A stretch of DNA of 64,000 bases from Euonymus europaeus (lineage: Eukaryota; Streptophyta; Magnoliopsida; Celastrales; Celastraceae). The notes under the pieces were generated by a model that was not told the origin of the DNA, ran no database searches, and was given only the letters and a program-made list of their open reading frames with translations. This document shows, one piece after another, positions 20,861 through 31,590 of the stretch (positions are counted from its first letter, which is position 1; every line of letters starts with the position of its first letter). A program made the translations under genes and the position numbers. Where the stretch lies: NCBI GenBank assembly GCA_963580455.1, contig OY756958.1:7204501-7268500 (forward strand), read 5' to 3'.

Positions 20861-21290
20861 TTAAAACATCTTAAATTGTAATAGATCCGAGCATAACCAC
20901 TTAATTGCTGTGACCTTAGACTCTTCTAGGTCGTAGCAAAGTTGTTATCGCTTGGTTGTTGTAGCTCAACGGGATTGAGCTGTAACATATGCCAAGTCTC
21001 TTCTCGTCCACTGTAACTTGAGAAGCCTGGGACAATGCTCGGCCATTCTTACTTAGACAAGATAAGTTGTAATGTACCATTTAAAACATCTTAAATTGTA
21101 ATAGATCCGAGCATAACCACTTAATTGCTGTGACCTTAGACTCTTCTAGGTCGTAGCAAAGTTGTTATCGCTTGGTTATTGTAGCTCGACGGTATTGAGC
21201 TGTAACATATGCCAAGTCTTTTCTCGACCATTGTAACTTAGACAAGATAGGTTGTAATATGCCCGAACAGTGTTCTGGGAATCTTGGTGA
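20861..21290. repeat. 220-bp tandem duplication between convergent genes of element A
   Basis: Two units begin TTAAAACATCTTAAATTGTA at 20861 and 21081. They are nearly identical for about 160 bp and then diverge. Element B has a single unit (39878 onward). Each unit carries an AGCTCAA...TTGAGCT hairpin (20963-20981 in unit 1). Integrase (minus) and the antisense gene (plus) both end at this spacer, so it should hold both 3' ends. Confidence 0.8.
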
Positions 21291-21427
21291 GAGAACGAGC
21301 TACTTTCATTGAAATGAGAAAAGTTCTAGACCTCGTGTGAGGAACAAGAAAGAAAAAAAAAAGAGGTTCTTAAAAACATGCCGACAAATGAAAGCTAAAT
21401 GTAATATCTTCATAGGTTCTCAGCATT

Positions 21428-22480
21428 TCAAGGGCGCATCTCTCCTGGTTTCTCGGGATTCTCCACCTTGTAGGTACCATCCAGCATAACCCTGACAACC
21501 CGGAAATGGCCTTCCCAAGTCTCCCCGAGCTTGCCCGAATGCTTTCCAGCTGCTGTGGCTTTCCTAAGGACCCAATCTCCCTCGGAGAATCTCCTTGTTC
21601 GGACTTTCTTGTTGTAGTAACGAGCCGTCCTTTGCTTGTAAGCTACAGTCCTGATCCGAGCAGTCTCCCGAGCTTCTTCCAAGAGATCCAGATTGTTAAG
21701 TAGGAAGTCGTTGTTTTCTGACTCATTGAAGTTAACAATCCGGGGAGTGGGGACCCCGATCTCTACTGGAATGACAGCTTCTGATCCAAACATTAGGGAG
21801 AAACGCGTTTCTCCCGTTGACGTTCTTGGCGTGGTCCTGTAGGACCAGAGGACACTGTGGAGTTGCTCGGTCCAAAGCCCTTTGGCTTGGTCAAGACGAG
21901 TTTTTAGTCCCTGGAGAATGATACGGTTCGTCACTTCCACCTGTCCATTCGCTTGAGGATGTGCTATAGCAGTGATTCTGAGGTTGATGCCTAGCTCTTC
22001 GCAAAATTCTCGGATGTTCGCACTTACAAACTGTCGCCCATTATCGGTAATGAGGATCCGAGGAACACCATATCTGCAGACGATGGCTCTCCATATGAAT
22101 TCTTTTACCTTGTGGTCGGTGATGGTTGCGAGAGGCTCGGCTTCAACCCACTTTGTGAAGTAATTTACTGCCACTATAAGAAACTTTCTCTGAGCTGTTT
22201 ATTGGGGGAAGGGTTCCAGCAGGTCTAGCCCCCATGGAGCAAAGGGACAAGGATTCTCAATAACTGTCATCTCGGATGGTGGAAGGTGTGGTATGTTGGC
22301 ATGTTTCTGACACTTGTCGCACTTTCATACCATATCCTTGGCATCTTTCTCCATGTTCGGCCAATAATAGCGACCTTGTTGGCTAAAGTCCTTGCCCCTG
22401 TATGGCTGCCACAAATCCCTTCGTGTACTTCTCGGAGAGCATACTCGGACTTCTGTGGAGCAAGGCATTTAAGGTAAGGG
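21428..22480 (-). pseudogene. Element A integrase
   Basis: The N-terminal zinc-binding part begins GICGSHTGARTLANKV; about 12 bp are then missing, shifting the frame, and a stop falls before KCDKCQKHAN. The catalytic core is well kept from 22174: AVNYFTKWVEAEPLATITD, then ILITDNGRQFVS and HPQANGQVEVTNR. Asn (AAT at 22163-22165) stands where the first catalytic Asp of the D,D,E triad is expected; the second Asp and the Glu are present. The C-terminal domain continues to YKVENPEKPGEMRP. Element B has the same Asn, so this is not a private error. A working enzyme is unlikely. Confidence 0.85.
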
Positions 22481-23577
22481 AGCGTAAAAGATCTTTTGTA
22501 TAGCGTCCTTTGAATGATTGAGTACCTCGCTGCTCTTGCTCGGAGATTCCTAGCCTCATTTTTGTCTTCGGGTAACACTCCATCTGTGAGGAAGGTTCGT
22601 ATTGGATCCATCCAAGACGGTTCCGTGTTAATCTCGATGATAGCCCTAACGAAGATGCTCTGCTTGGGCAGTATCTCTATTCGTACTGACGAGGCCTTGT
22701 CTTTTTTAGAGGTCGATGCTAGGCGAGCTAGCACGTCGGCTTGCTGATTCTCTTCTCGGGGCACTCTCCGTATTTCAACGTTCGGGATTTCCTTCATTAG
22801 CTCTTTAGCTTTCTCCAAGTATTTGATCATGTTGGGGCCTCTCGCCTCGTACTCTCCACGAACTTGTTCGGTGACGAGTTGAGAGTCGCTGTTGATAACC
22901 AGATTGCGCACCTCTAGCTCAATTGCCAACTTTAACCCAGCTAGTAGCGCTTCGTACTCGGCCTCGTTGTTGGAAGCTTTGAATTGGAAACGGAGAGCAT
23001 ATTCAGTGGTCAAGCCGTCAGGCCCGAGAAGCAGAATTTCTGCTCCACTCCCATCCTTGTTTGAAGAACCATCTACGAAGAGCTCCAATAGGTCATGTGG
23101 TACCTCTTCCCTGAGAGGATGTTGACACTCAGTGATAAAATCTGCCAGGGCTTGAGCTTTGATGGCTTTCTTCGGTTCATAGTGGATATAAAACTCGCTA
23201 AGTTCGATTGACCACTTAATGAGCCTTCCCGACGTAACCGGTTTCTGGATTATGCTCTTCAGAGGTTGGTCGGTCAACACTGTAACTGTATGGGCTTGAA
23301 AGTAAGGCCGCAACTTCCTAGCCGCGGTTACTAGTGCCAAGGCCAACTTCTCTACTCTAGTGTATCTCTTCTCGGTCTGAGTGAGCACTTTACTGGTGTA
23401 GTATATGGGCTTCTGAATTTTCTCCTCGTCCTCCCTTATGAGCACTGCACTCATTGCGTGCTCAGTGGTGGCAAGATAAAGGAATAACGGTTCTCCCTCT
23501 GGTGGAGAAGTGAGTAGAGGAGGCTGGCTAAGGTAAGACTTTAGTTTCTCAAAATCTGCTTGACAATCTTCGGTCCA
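22481..23577 (-). pseudogene. Element A RNase H pair (gypsy-type and archaeal-type)
   Basis: A largely open frame (22267-23454). The first RNase H and connection region includes SAVLIREDEEKIQKPIYY, KRYTRVEKLALALVTAARKL and LTDQPLKSII. The second, archaeal-type RNase H starts about residue 120: ELFVDGSSNKDGSGA, FKASNNEAEYEALLAGL and SDSQLVTEQVRGEYEARG, with the acidic residues in place. Possession of both domains is diagnostic of the Tat lineage. The linker ADVLARLASTSKK follows and leads into integrase. One stop (TTNF, then TAG near 23580) separates it from the RT. Confidence 0.85.
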
Positions 23578-25127
23578 CTAAAAATTTGTCGTTTGCTTGA
23601 GCGCGTTAAAGAAATGCTTGCACCGATCTCCTGATCTGGCGAGAAAACGGCTTAAAGCTGCAGTTCTCCCAGTGAGCTGTTGAACCTCCTTCTTTTTTCT
23701 CAGTGCTTGCATATTGATTATTGCCAACACTTTTTTAGGGTTTACCTCTATTCCACGTTTGGAGATGAGGAAACCAAGGAACTTACCTGATGAGACGCCA
23801 AACGCACACTTCTCCGGGTTAAGTTTCATGCTAAACTTGTTCAAGACATTAAATACTTCTTGCAAGTCGCCCAAGTGATCCTCGGGTTTCTTGCTTTTAA
23901 CAACAATATCATCCACGTATGCCTCAACTGTCTTGCCCAGCATTGGGGAGAATATCTTGTTAACGAGTCGTTGCTCCTACATTCTTCAGCCCAAAAGGCA
24001 TGACTTGATAGCAGTATGTACCTTCAGGAGTAACAAATGAGGTGTGTTCCTCATCGGCTTGATGCATTTGGATATGATGGTATCCTGAATAGGCATCAAG
24101 GAAGCTGAGGAGACCCTTTCCCGAGGTTGCGTCTACCAATTGGTCTATCTTTGGCAGTGGATAGCTGTCCTTTGGGCAGGCTTTGTTGAGGTCGGTGAAG
24201 TCGACACACACGCCGCTTACCATTCTGTTTCGCTACCATAACAACATTAGAGAGCCATTCTAGGTATTGTACTTGCCGAACGAATTCGGCATCCAAAAGC
24301 TTGCCGACCTCCATTTTGATGGTCTCCTGCCTGTCTTGTGTAAAGTTTCTCTTCTTTTGTTTTACTAGTCGGCTGCCAGGTTTTATGCTGAGATGGTGGG
24401 TGATAACATCAGCGATGATACCCGGCATCTCGTTCGCACTCCATGCGAATGTGCCGACGTTTTCTCGGAGGAGACTTGTCAAGCTTTCGCTCAAGTCTTG
24501 ATCAAGCTCGGAGCCGTAGTACAATCTCTTTTCTGTCCCCTGCTCGACGGGAATTGTGATGAGTTGTTCCGCAGGGGACGGCTTCAAGGTCTGGTTGTTG
24601 TGATCATCCAACAGTTCTAGGACTGAAACTGGCTTTTTCTTCTCTTTTAGGTCTGTAACATACATCTGACGGGCGAGCTTCTGGTCACCCTGAACTTCAC
24701 CTATTCCTCGGTCAGTGGGGAATTTCTTCTTTAAATAATAAGCGGAGACAACCGCTCGGGCTTTGTGAAGTAGTGGTCGGCCAATCAATGCATTGTAAAG
24801 GGTCTTCACATCTACGACTAGAAGCTCTACCATGAATAGTTTTGACCTCGGATAGTCCCCTAAGGTTATGGGTAGATTGATCATCCCGACAGGGATGACC
24901 TGCTCTCCCGTGAAATCGTAAAGGGGGGAGAAAAACTTCTTCAGGCTCTCTTTCGGGAGGTTCATATGCTTGAAAGCATAGTAGAAAAGAACATCTGCTG
25001 TGCTCCCATTGTCGACCAAGATCTTCTTCACCGTGTAGTTGGCGATGACTGCCTCAATGACTAAGGCATCATCGTGTGGCTGATGTAAACCATCCCCATC
25101 CCTCTCTGAGAATACTATCTTCTCGTC
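23578..25127 (-). pseudogene. Element A protease and reverse transcriptase
   Basis: Protease: KKILVDNGSTADVLFY (near 25000-25030) gives the catalytic triplet as Asp-Asn-Gly, then LLVVDVKTLYNALIGRPLLH closes the fold. RT: VGTFAWSANEMPGI, HHLSIKPGSRLVKQKKRNF, VCVDFTDLNKACPKDSYPLP, SFLDAYSGYHHIQMHQADEE, MPFGLKNVGAT and the intact box AYVDDIVVKSKK near 23910. Frameshifts occur near 24205 and 23965, and a stop precedes the protease at 25128, where element C reads straight through from gag. In Tat elements gag and pol are usually one polyprotein. Confidence 0.85.
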
Positions 25128-26499
25128 TTACGTTCTGGCTTTCTTAGACCTCTCAGACACCTGATGCACAGTCCGGGTGTATGCTCTTCTGCCCGAGGAG
25201 CTTTCTCCTCCCGAGGCTAAGCCCCCGACTATCATGCCTATAGTGCCTGTTCTTCCTCGGTTTCTGCGACAAGGAGACTCATCTCGACGTCTCCTCTGTC
25301 GCCTATCATCCTCTCTTTCATCTCTTCTGTTGTCTTTTCTTCCTTCTCTTTCTCGTTTGTCTCCTGCCGAGCTGGTGAAATTTTTGAGGTATCCTCTTTG
25401 AATTAGATTCTCTATTTCGTCCTTCAGGTGACGACATTCATCGGTGTCGTGCCCGGGACCCCAATGGAATTTGCAATACTTATCACTCTCTTTCCTCCCA
25501 AGAGTTGACTTCATCTTTGGAGGCCATTTGACGATGTCGCGATCCTGTATCTCATTCAGTACTCTTTTCAAAGAAGTGTTAAGAGGAGTATAGGAATCAT
25601 ATTGCATTGGCTTCGTCCGTTCATCTCTTCGAGAGGATGATCTTTTTCCCTTTACTGTTTTCTCGTTTGGCCGACCAGAATCGTTTCTTCTTCTCGAAGG
25701 GGACCTATCAGGGGATTGCTCGGTCATGTGTGGTTTTGCCATAATTTCATCCACTGTAATATATTTTTCAACCCTCGAGAGCAACTCAGGAATGCTCTTC
25801 GGGTGCTTCTTGGATAGGGAGTGCTTCAATGTTGTGTGACAAACTCCCGTTGTGAAGGCTGTAATGGCTATGATCGGTTGGAGGTCTGGTATCTCCAAAC
25901 AATCACTGTTGAATCGGGACACTTAGAGAGACCAGGAAGATCTTGCAGCAAGCTTCTTGAGATGCTCGCTGGAACTCCATCATGGTTTGGAACCCGATGA
26001 CATGGTCAAGGGGATCTCCCGTCCCGTTGTACTTTTCCACGCTGGAGACCTTAAAACTGGCTGGTACCCGAGCACGCTGCACCTCAGCCGTCAATGGAGT
26101 TAAGTTCCTGTCCCAGTCCATTGTATCCAAAAAAGGGCGTCCTTGCAAAACAGCTATTTTTTGGTCCACTACCCCCTCGATGAACTTGCTGTCTCCCTCG
26201 TAAGTATGAGTGGGTTGAGGCCTCCGAGCAGTGGTCAATAAGGCTCCTGGAAGATCGGGATTTCTTGATTCATCCGAATGAGAATGTTCGTTTCTCGTCC
26301 CGTGAGAAATGTTCTCATTTTGGACGGGTTGATGCCCCTGCGCCTCGTGAATCATATCCAAACGGCGTGTGAAGACATTCATCTGTTTTAACAACTAGGC
26401 TATCTGGTCCTACACCGGTGGTTGGGGTTGTTGCTCGACATTAAGACTGGCCGTTGGGACTTGTTGGCCTTCTCCTCTCAAAGTCCTAGTTCGAACCAT
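25128..26499 (-). pseudogene. Element A gag with internal deletion
   Basis: Start ATG at 26499 (MVRTRTLRGEGQQVP), 26 bases from the primer site. Two early stops follow; from 26394 the frame runs through VEKYNGTGDPLDHVIGFQTMMEF. It then jumps at about 25922 from CCKIFLVSL to RFNSDCLEIPDLQP. Element B has about 60 extra residues here, including RRWFRALPQGTIHSFDDL, the conserved capsid WF block, so A lost part of its capsid. The zinc-knuckle-like CKFHWGPGHDTDECRHLK at about 25460 and the Arg-rich tail (RRQRRRRDE) are intact. The product could not assemble normally. Confidence 0.8.
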
Positions 26500-26524
26500 A
26501 TTTGTTTGTTATGGGAAATCGTGT

Positions 26525-26540
26525 CCCACAGACGGCGCCA
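26525..26540 (-). promoter_or_regulatory. Element A primer binding site
   Basis: Minus strand TGGCGCCGTCTGTGGG, 3 bases from the end of the right LTR. This is the primer site typical of Tat/Ogre elements (tRNA-Arg has been reported as the primer; from memory). The identical 16-mer is found in B and C. Confidence 0.85.
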
Positions 26541-26543
26541 ATC

Positions 26544-27082
26544 TGATGACGTCTCAAACTCGTTAAGTACAAAAACGTATCAGTATAGGTCCGAACAAGG
26601 GCTTCCTCGGTTCCTCGTCTTCCTCCTCGGCTAGGCAGTCTTCTCGGTAGAGTTTGTCCTGTAGAAATGAGCAAACGTAAGCTAAAGGCCCACCAGAGAG
26701 TGTTCTCTGGCATTGACGCTCCGATGCTTAAGTCAGATGCTTGCACAGTGAATCTCTCCGAAGAACACAGCTCGGTGTTCTAGGGAAATATGTAAAAAGT
26801 GTTTTTTAGTGAAAGAAGTCATCCCTTTTACCTGTGGGGTAACCCCTTTATATAGTGAAGGTGGTTTCCATTAATAGAATTCGAGTGGTGGTGAATAATA
26901 CCTTGCCAAATGAAGGAATTACTATTTTACTGGTAACTTGTTACTGTCCTAAGGGTACGGAGCCGAGAAGAGCATCTCTATTGCTCGGTACCAAGGATAT
27001 CCCAGCGAGAAAGGTGTTGCCCTCTGTTGATAGCTGTTGCCACGTGTCTTGTTCTGATTGGAGAGGATAAATATCCTCATCA
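26544..27082 (-). repeat. Element A right (5') LTR
   Basis: 539 bp, starting TGATGACGTC and ending TCCTCATCA on the plus strand. The TATA box (minus) is at 26847-26857, and the R-U5 dyad (CCAGAGA/TCTCTGG) at 26693-26710. It retains the 54 bp deleted in the left LTR (about 26910-26965). Confidence 0.9.
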
Positions 27083-27087
27083 AGTCA

Positions 27088-28747
27088 GGATACCATATAG
27101 TATCAGCATAACAAGTGTGCTAAATATAACTCCCGCTCACTTTCCAACATAGCAATCTAGTTGTCATGCATGCCACAACATATCTATTGAACAACATCGG
27201 TACTCGTACCGGCCTCACCTGTGGGATGGAAAGAAAGGGAAAAGGGTGAGCAAGAAGCTTAGTAGGGTAAAAGGAGCAATAAACAATAATAGGCCTAATA
27301 AAAGGCAATGCAACAATATGTCAACATACATGATCATGTCACATAAATAAACTATAATTGGGTACACCCTCCAGAGAAATTCCACTCATCAATGCCATGT
27401 TCCAACAAACCCTGGATTGAATATGAGCATGTACACACCCGCGAAAGATTTACCCATTTGCATGATCACCGTCATGCCCACATCAAATATAGACTCGATT
27501 AGACTTCGGTCGCTCTTCTGAGTGTGTTGCCTCGCATGGAAGTTATATGATCTGCATCTATGCCGAGACACGCTACCATCTTTCTAGGTGATGTTCAAGT
27601 AACCCTATGGTCTCCATATTCGAGCTTCTTATGCATCTCTAATGCAAACCATGTATCATTCCATGCGAAACGTTGGAATATATCCATCCTAGGTATATAT
27701 AAATGCCACACGATGCTTGTTTGAGATCAAAGTATGCTCAATAAATTATTGAACATGTAAATAGGGCAATGCACTATACTTTTAGAGAAATTATGAATTC
27801 ACCTAAGTTCATTCTTCCTTAAGAACAAATAAGGCAAGAACTCAAATTGGAAGACCAATGAGGAACAAACTGCTATTTAGAATGAGAAAAATGATATCGA
27901 ATAAGAACAGGGTAAGAATCCTCTTCCTCGTTTACCAAGCACAAACTTAACCACAAAGCTCAATTCTAGAGTTTGACCCTCATTATCAAATCTATCGATT
28001 TATCAAAACTAAATCCATTTCCTCATCAATATATCCTTAATAACACATCTAGACATGAATTTAATCATAAATTCACGAAAAACTCAACTTTCTCTCTCTA
28101 GGATTTCTCCAAATCCTCAACCCAAACTCTTCAGCTTGAAACCTTTCCAATTGAACCCAAATCTAACAAATAAACACATATATAAGTCTAAATCAACCTA
28201 TTTAAGCTCTATTTACAAAAATAAATCAAGATCCAACTCTAACCTAAAAACCCTAGTTTGTAGGAATTAAGAAATTATACCTCAAATCACCAAGTTCTTC
28301 ATGAATCTTCCTCAAATCTTGTTTTAGATCTCCAATCTAGCTTGAATCCACCAAAATCGTCACTTCTCTCTCTAGTTTTTTTTGTCTCTCTAAGCTCATG
28401 TAACATGTAAAATGTCTATGTCTATCTCTGGTTCAAGCTTAAAATGCCTAGGAAAATGTTGGGTGTGCCTAGGCACCCCTGCCCTAATTTCCCTTAGCTA
28501 CAATTGTCATGGGCATGAATATGCACACGCCTACACGCCCTACTCCTACGCATGTAGAAGTTCTCGCCTAGGTGTGTAGGATTATGCACGGTTAGGTGCC
28601 CAAAGTGTTTCTCCAAATGATCCAACTCCATGCTGAGCACACTCGGCACTATGCCTAGGCATCCCCAACACTTCTGAAACTTCATAAAACTTGGATTTTT
28701 CTCACTTTTAGTCTCCCCTAAGTTCATATTTGGGGTTGGGGGTCACA
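27088..28747 (-). mobile_element. Chromovirus 3' LTR, proximal part (right of element A)
   Basis: Read on the minus strand from 28747 it begins TGTGACCCCCAACCCC after a purine tract (GAAAGGGAAAAGA). It continues to the AGTCA duplication at 27083, beyond which it resumes left of element A. No open frame of note is present. Confidence 0.6.
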
Positions 28748-28751
28748 TCTT

Positions 28752-30420
28752 TTCCCTTTCAAAGAAATTTTATCATCAAAATTAAGAAATGTACATGGAT
28801 TCTCGAATAAAGTCGGATACTTCTCTCAATTTTTGACTCTAACTCCCAAGTCGGTTCTTCAACCTCGTGATACATCCACATAACTTTGACCAACAGAATC
28901 ACACTTGACCTCACGAATTTGTCCTGGAGATCCAAAATCTTCACCTACTAAAGATTGTAACTTCCATATTCCTTAACTTGTAATGTAGTATATTCTAACA
29001 TATGAGATAGATCCAGCTCGTATTTTCGAAGCATCAATACAAGGAATAAATTTTGCACTTTCGCTAGCTTTGGTGGAAGTGCCAAATGGTAAGCTACTAG
29101 TCCCACCATCTCAAAAATTTCAAATCGTGCCACAAACCTGGATGCCAACTTTCCCTACTTGTTGTACTGTTGAATGTTGCGTCTCAAACTAACCTTGAGA
29201 AAATTTTTGTTTCCATCCGCAAACTTCAACAGTCTCCTCTTTTTATCCACAGAAGACTTTTGTCGACTTTGGGCGGTGAGTAGCGGCTTTCTGATCTTAT
29301 ACATTTGTTCCCTTACTTCTTTGACCATATTCGGTCCCGACAAAACTTTGTCATTGACCTCAGCTTAACACAAAGGTGATTTGTAAGGCCTCCCGTAAAA
29401 CACCTAGAAATTTTCCATATGGATACTACTCTAGAATGAGTTGTTATACACAAGCTTGAAGCGTGTCCTCAAGAATCTGAATTAATCTCTTTCTTTGCCC
29501 GTTAGTTTGAGAATGGTACGCCATGGAAAAATCTAGTTATGCAGCTACATCTTCCTACAAATTGCTCCAGAATCTATCTATGAATTGTAGATCTTGGTCA
29601 GACTTAATAGACAATGGAACCTAGTGAAATGTCATAATCTTCTTCACATAAAAAGTGCTCAAGGACTTCAACAAATTTGTCTTGTTCATAGATAGGAAAT
29701 GCGCTGACTTAGTCAATCTGTCAACAATTATCCACATTATGTCATCCTATCTCTAAGTCATTGGTAATGATGTCACAAAGTCTATCGTAATCCTTTCCCA
29801 TTTGCACTGTGCTACCAGTAGTGGTTGTAGTAACCTTGCTGGCTTTTGATTCTCCGCTTTCACTTGTTGGCAAGTCAAGCACTTTGCCACGTACCTGGCC
29901 ACATTAACCTTCATCCCCTTCCACTAGAAGTTCCTCTTTAAGTCTTGGTACATCTTCGTGTTCCCCGGATGTATAGCAAACCATGAATGGTGTGCTTCAT
30001 TGAAAATTTCCTCCCATAGCTGTTGATCATCAGGAACCACTAAAATTTCCTACATACCTCACACCTCTATCATCCCCATGGACCAAATCGAAATTCTCCT
30101 TGACCACATCAAATGTTGAATCACCATTCTATGCATCTACGACCTTCTACACCATCCACGGTCTCAAAGTCCTACATACCAACTACACCCGTTCTTCATC
30201 ACTTTGTAACTCCAAGCCAAACTGGTTGATTGTCGAGACAATCCCCAATTCATTTAAAAATAAGCTACCAACGTCGTGCTTTTGTATCAACACATCCTCC
30301 ACCATATTTAGTTTATCGGGATAGTATTGCAAATTGAAATCAAAATCCTCCAAGTACTCTCTCCACCATCTCTGCTGCAAGTTCAATGATCGATACTTTT
30401 TATCACAAATTAAATTCACA
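28752..30420 (-). pseudogene. Decayed chromovirus RNase H to chromodomain
   Basis: On the minus strand from 30420: end of RNase H/connection (SLNLQQRWWREYLEDFDFNL, YYPDKLNMVEDVL); a broken integrase core at about 29740-29490 with VDRLTKSAHF, SDQDLQFIDRFW and a GQRKR where GQSER is usual, so the catalytic Glu is Lys; the integrase C-terminal GPY/F part at 29343-28960 (QSRQKSSVDKKRR, SRFVARFEIFEMVGLVAY, LALPPKL); then the chromodomain at 28944-28800 (KILDLQDK, LVKVMWMYHEVEEPTWELE). Stops and shifts are frequent. This order and the VEEPTWELE ending are those of a Tekay-type chromovirus. It is cut at 30420, where an Athila LTR begins. Confidence 0.8.
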
Positions 30421-30433
30421 ATTCAAGCACCAA

Positions 30434-31553
30434 TGGGTTTTACCTAATCGCAAGCGTATGTGTTGCAAAATAATAAATAGTGAATGAGATTGAATCCACG
30501 AAGACTGTACCAACTATCAATTAAATACGGAACAATAGTGCAAACTATCTAATAATTAAATTAAAATCAAATTAAAAATCATTGAATGAAATATTGCTTA
30601 GGATTGGCGCGCTCAACTACCTCCACCTGTGCACATAAATTAACAACAATTACACAATTAAAAGTTTAACAACATCAATCGAAAGGTCTGGTCCAACTGC
30701 AGTTAATTAGATTTTCCTAAACAACGATACTGACTTTAGTGTAGTTGTATGATCTTTTCTTATTAGAGGAGTCTTTGTTTGGTATCTCCAAAGAACATCC
30801 CAAAATAAACATACACACTAGGAAATCAATAATCGTACAACATAAGGTAATGGTTTATCACCTAATCAATTACGTTCAATGTTCCTAAAGTCTGGATTTT
30901 ATGCAAGTTCTTGTTACTTCGTCAAACACCGGATCATGGTCAGTCGAATATGTTTAACTAACAATTCTCAGAATTATGATGTCGATCAGGCACATATAAC
31001 AATAGGAAATCAACAATTAATCTAGAGAACAATAAAATAAACTTGGTCTAATAATCAATTGAATCCATGCATAGGTTTATGGTAGAAGAACTTACCAAAT
31101 CTCAGCTAGAAAATAAATTAGTTACATATACAAACAATGAAACTCATCACAATATCCAAAAACAATGTTCAATTTCACAAAAAGAGGGAAAGCTTGACAA
31201 ATCCTTGCTTGATTCCAATTTCTCCCTTCTCCTGGTTGTTGTTTTTTTCTCTTCTATTCTTTTTGGCTCTCATCTATGTGGTACGGCTCTCTAGGGTTTC
31301 CACGATTTAATTGATTTAATGTTCTAGCATTGCCCCACTTGCCACGTCAGCCTCCAATTACGTAACAAGAATCAGGTCCTACGTTTTGCGACTACGTCTA
31401 GGGTGCAAATATTGCCCACTAGCCATCTTTGAGTTAATACACCCTTAACACTTCCTACACATAATAACGATAAACTGGGCAATATTTTGTACCAATTTCA
31501 ACAATAAATTAACTCATTACAGCTAGAATATTAGGTGCTTTCAACTCCTAACA
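30434..31553 (-). repeat. Athila 3' LTR
   Basis: On the minus strand it starts TGTTAGGAGTTGAAAGC right after the polypurine tract and ends near AGGTAAAACCCA. The plus strand near 30440-30510 (TACCTAATCGCAAGCG, ATTGAATCCACGAAG) is a text common in Athila-type LTRs. The left end is set by the CA/TG rule only. Confidence 0.6.
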
Positions 31554-31590
31554 AAATCCCCCAAACTTAAACCTTGCTTGTCCTCAAGCA
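31554..31590 (-). promoter_or_regulatory. Athila polypurine tract at the 3' LTR
   Basis: Minus strand: TTGAGGACAAGCAAGG, TTTAAGTTTGGGGGATTT, then the LTR start. This arrangement is typical of Athila/Calypso elements. Confidence 0.8.

Larger units (their letters stand above)
18374..27082 (-). mobile_element. Tat-lineage LTR retrotransposon, element A
   Basis: A complete 8,709-bp element in minus orientation, bounded by the exact 5-bp target duplication AGTCA (18369-18373 and 27083-27087). The LTRs begin TGATRACGTC and end TCCTCATCA as read on the plus strand. Internal order on the minus strand is primer site, gag, protease, RT, RNase H, archaeal-type RNase H, integrase; a separate gene lies on the plus strand between integrase and the left LTR. 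Two RNase H domains and the TGGCGCCGTCTGTGGG primer site place it in Tat. It is inserted into the LTR of an older chromovirus. Hand counting gives about 20 substitutions over 485 aligned LTR bases (about 4%). gag has an internal deletion and pol has stops and frameshifts, so it is not autonomous. Confidence 0.9.
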
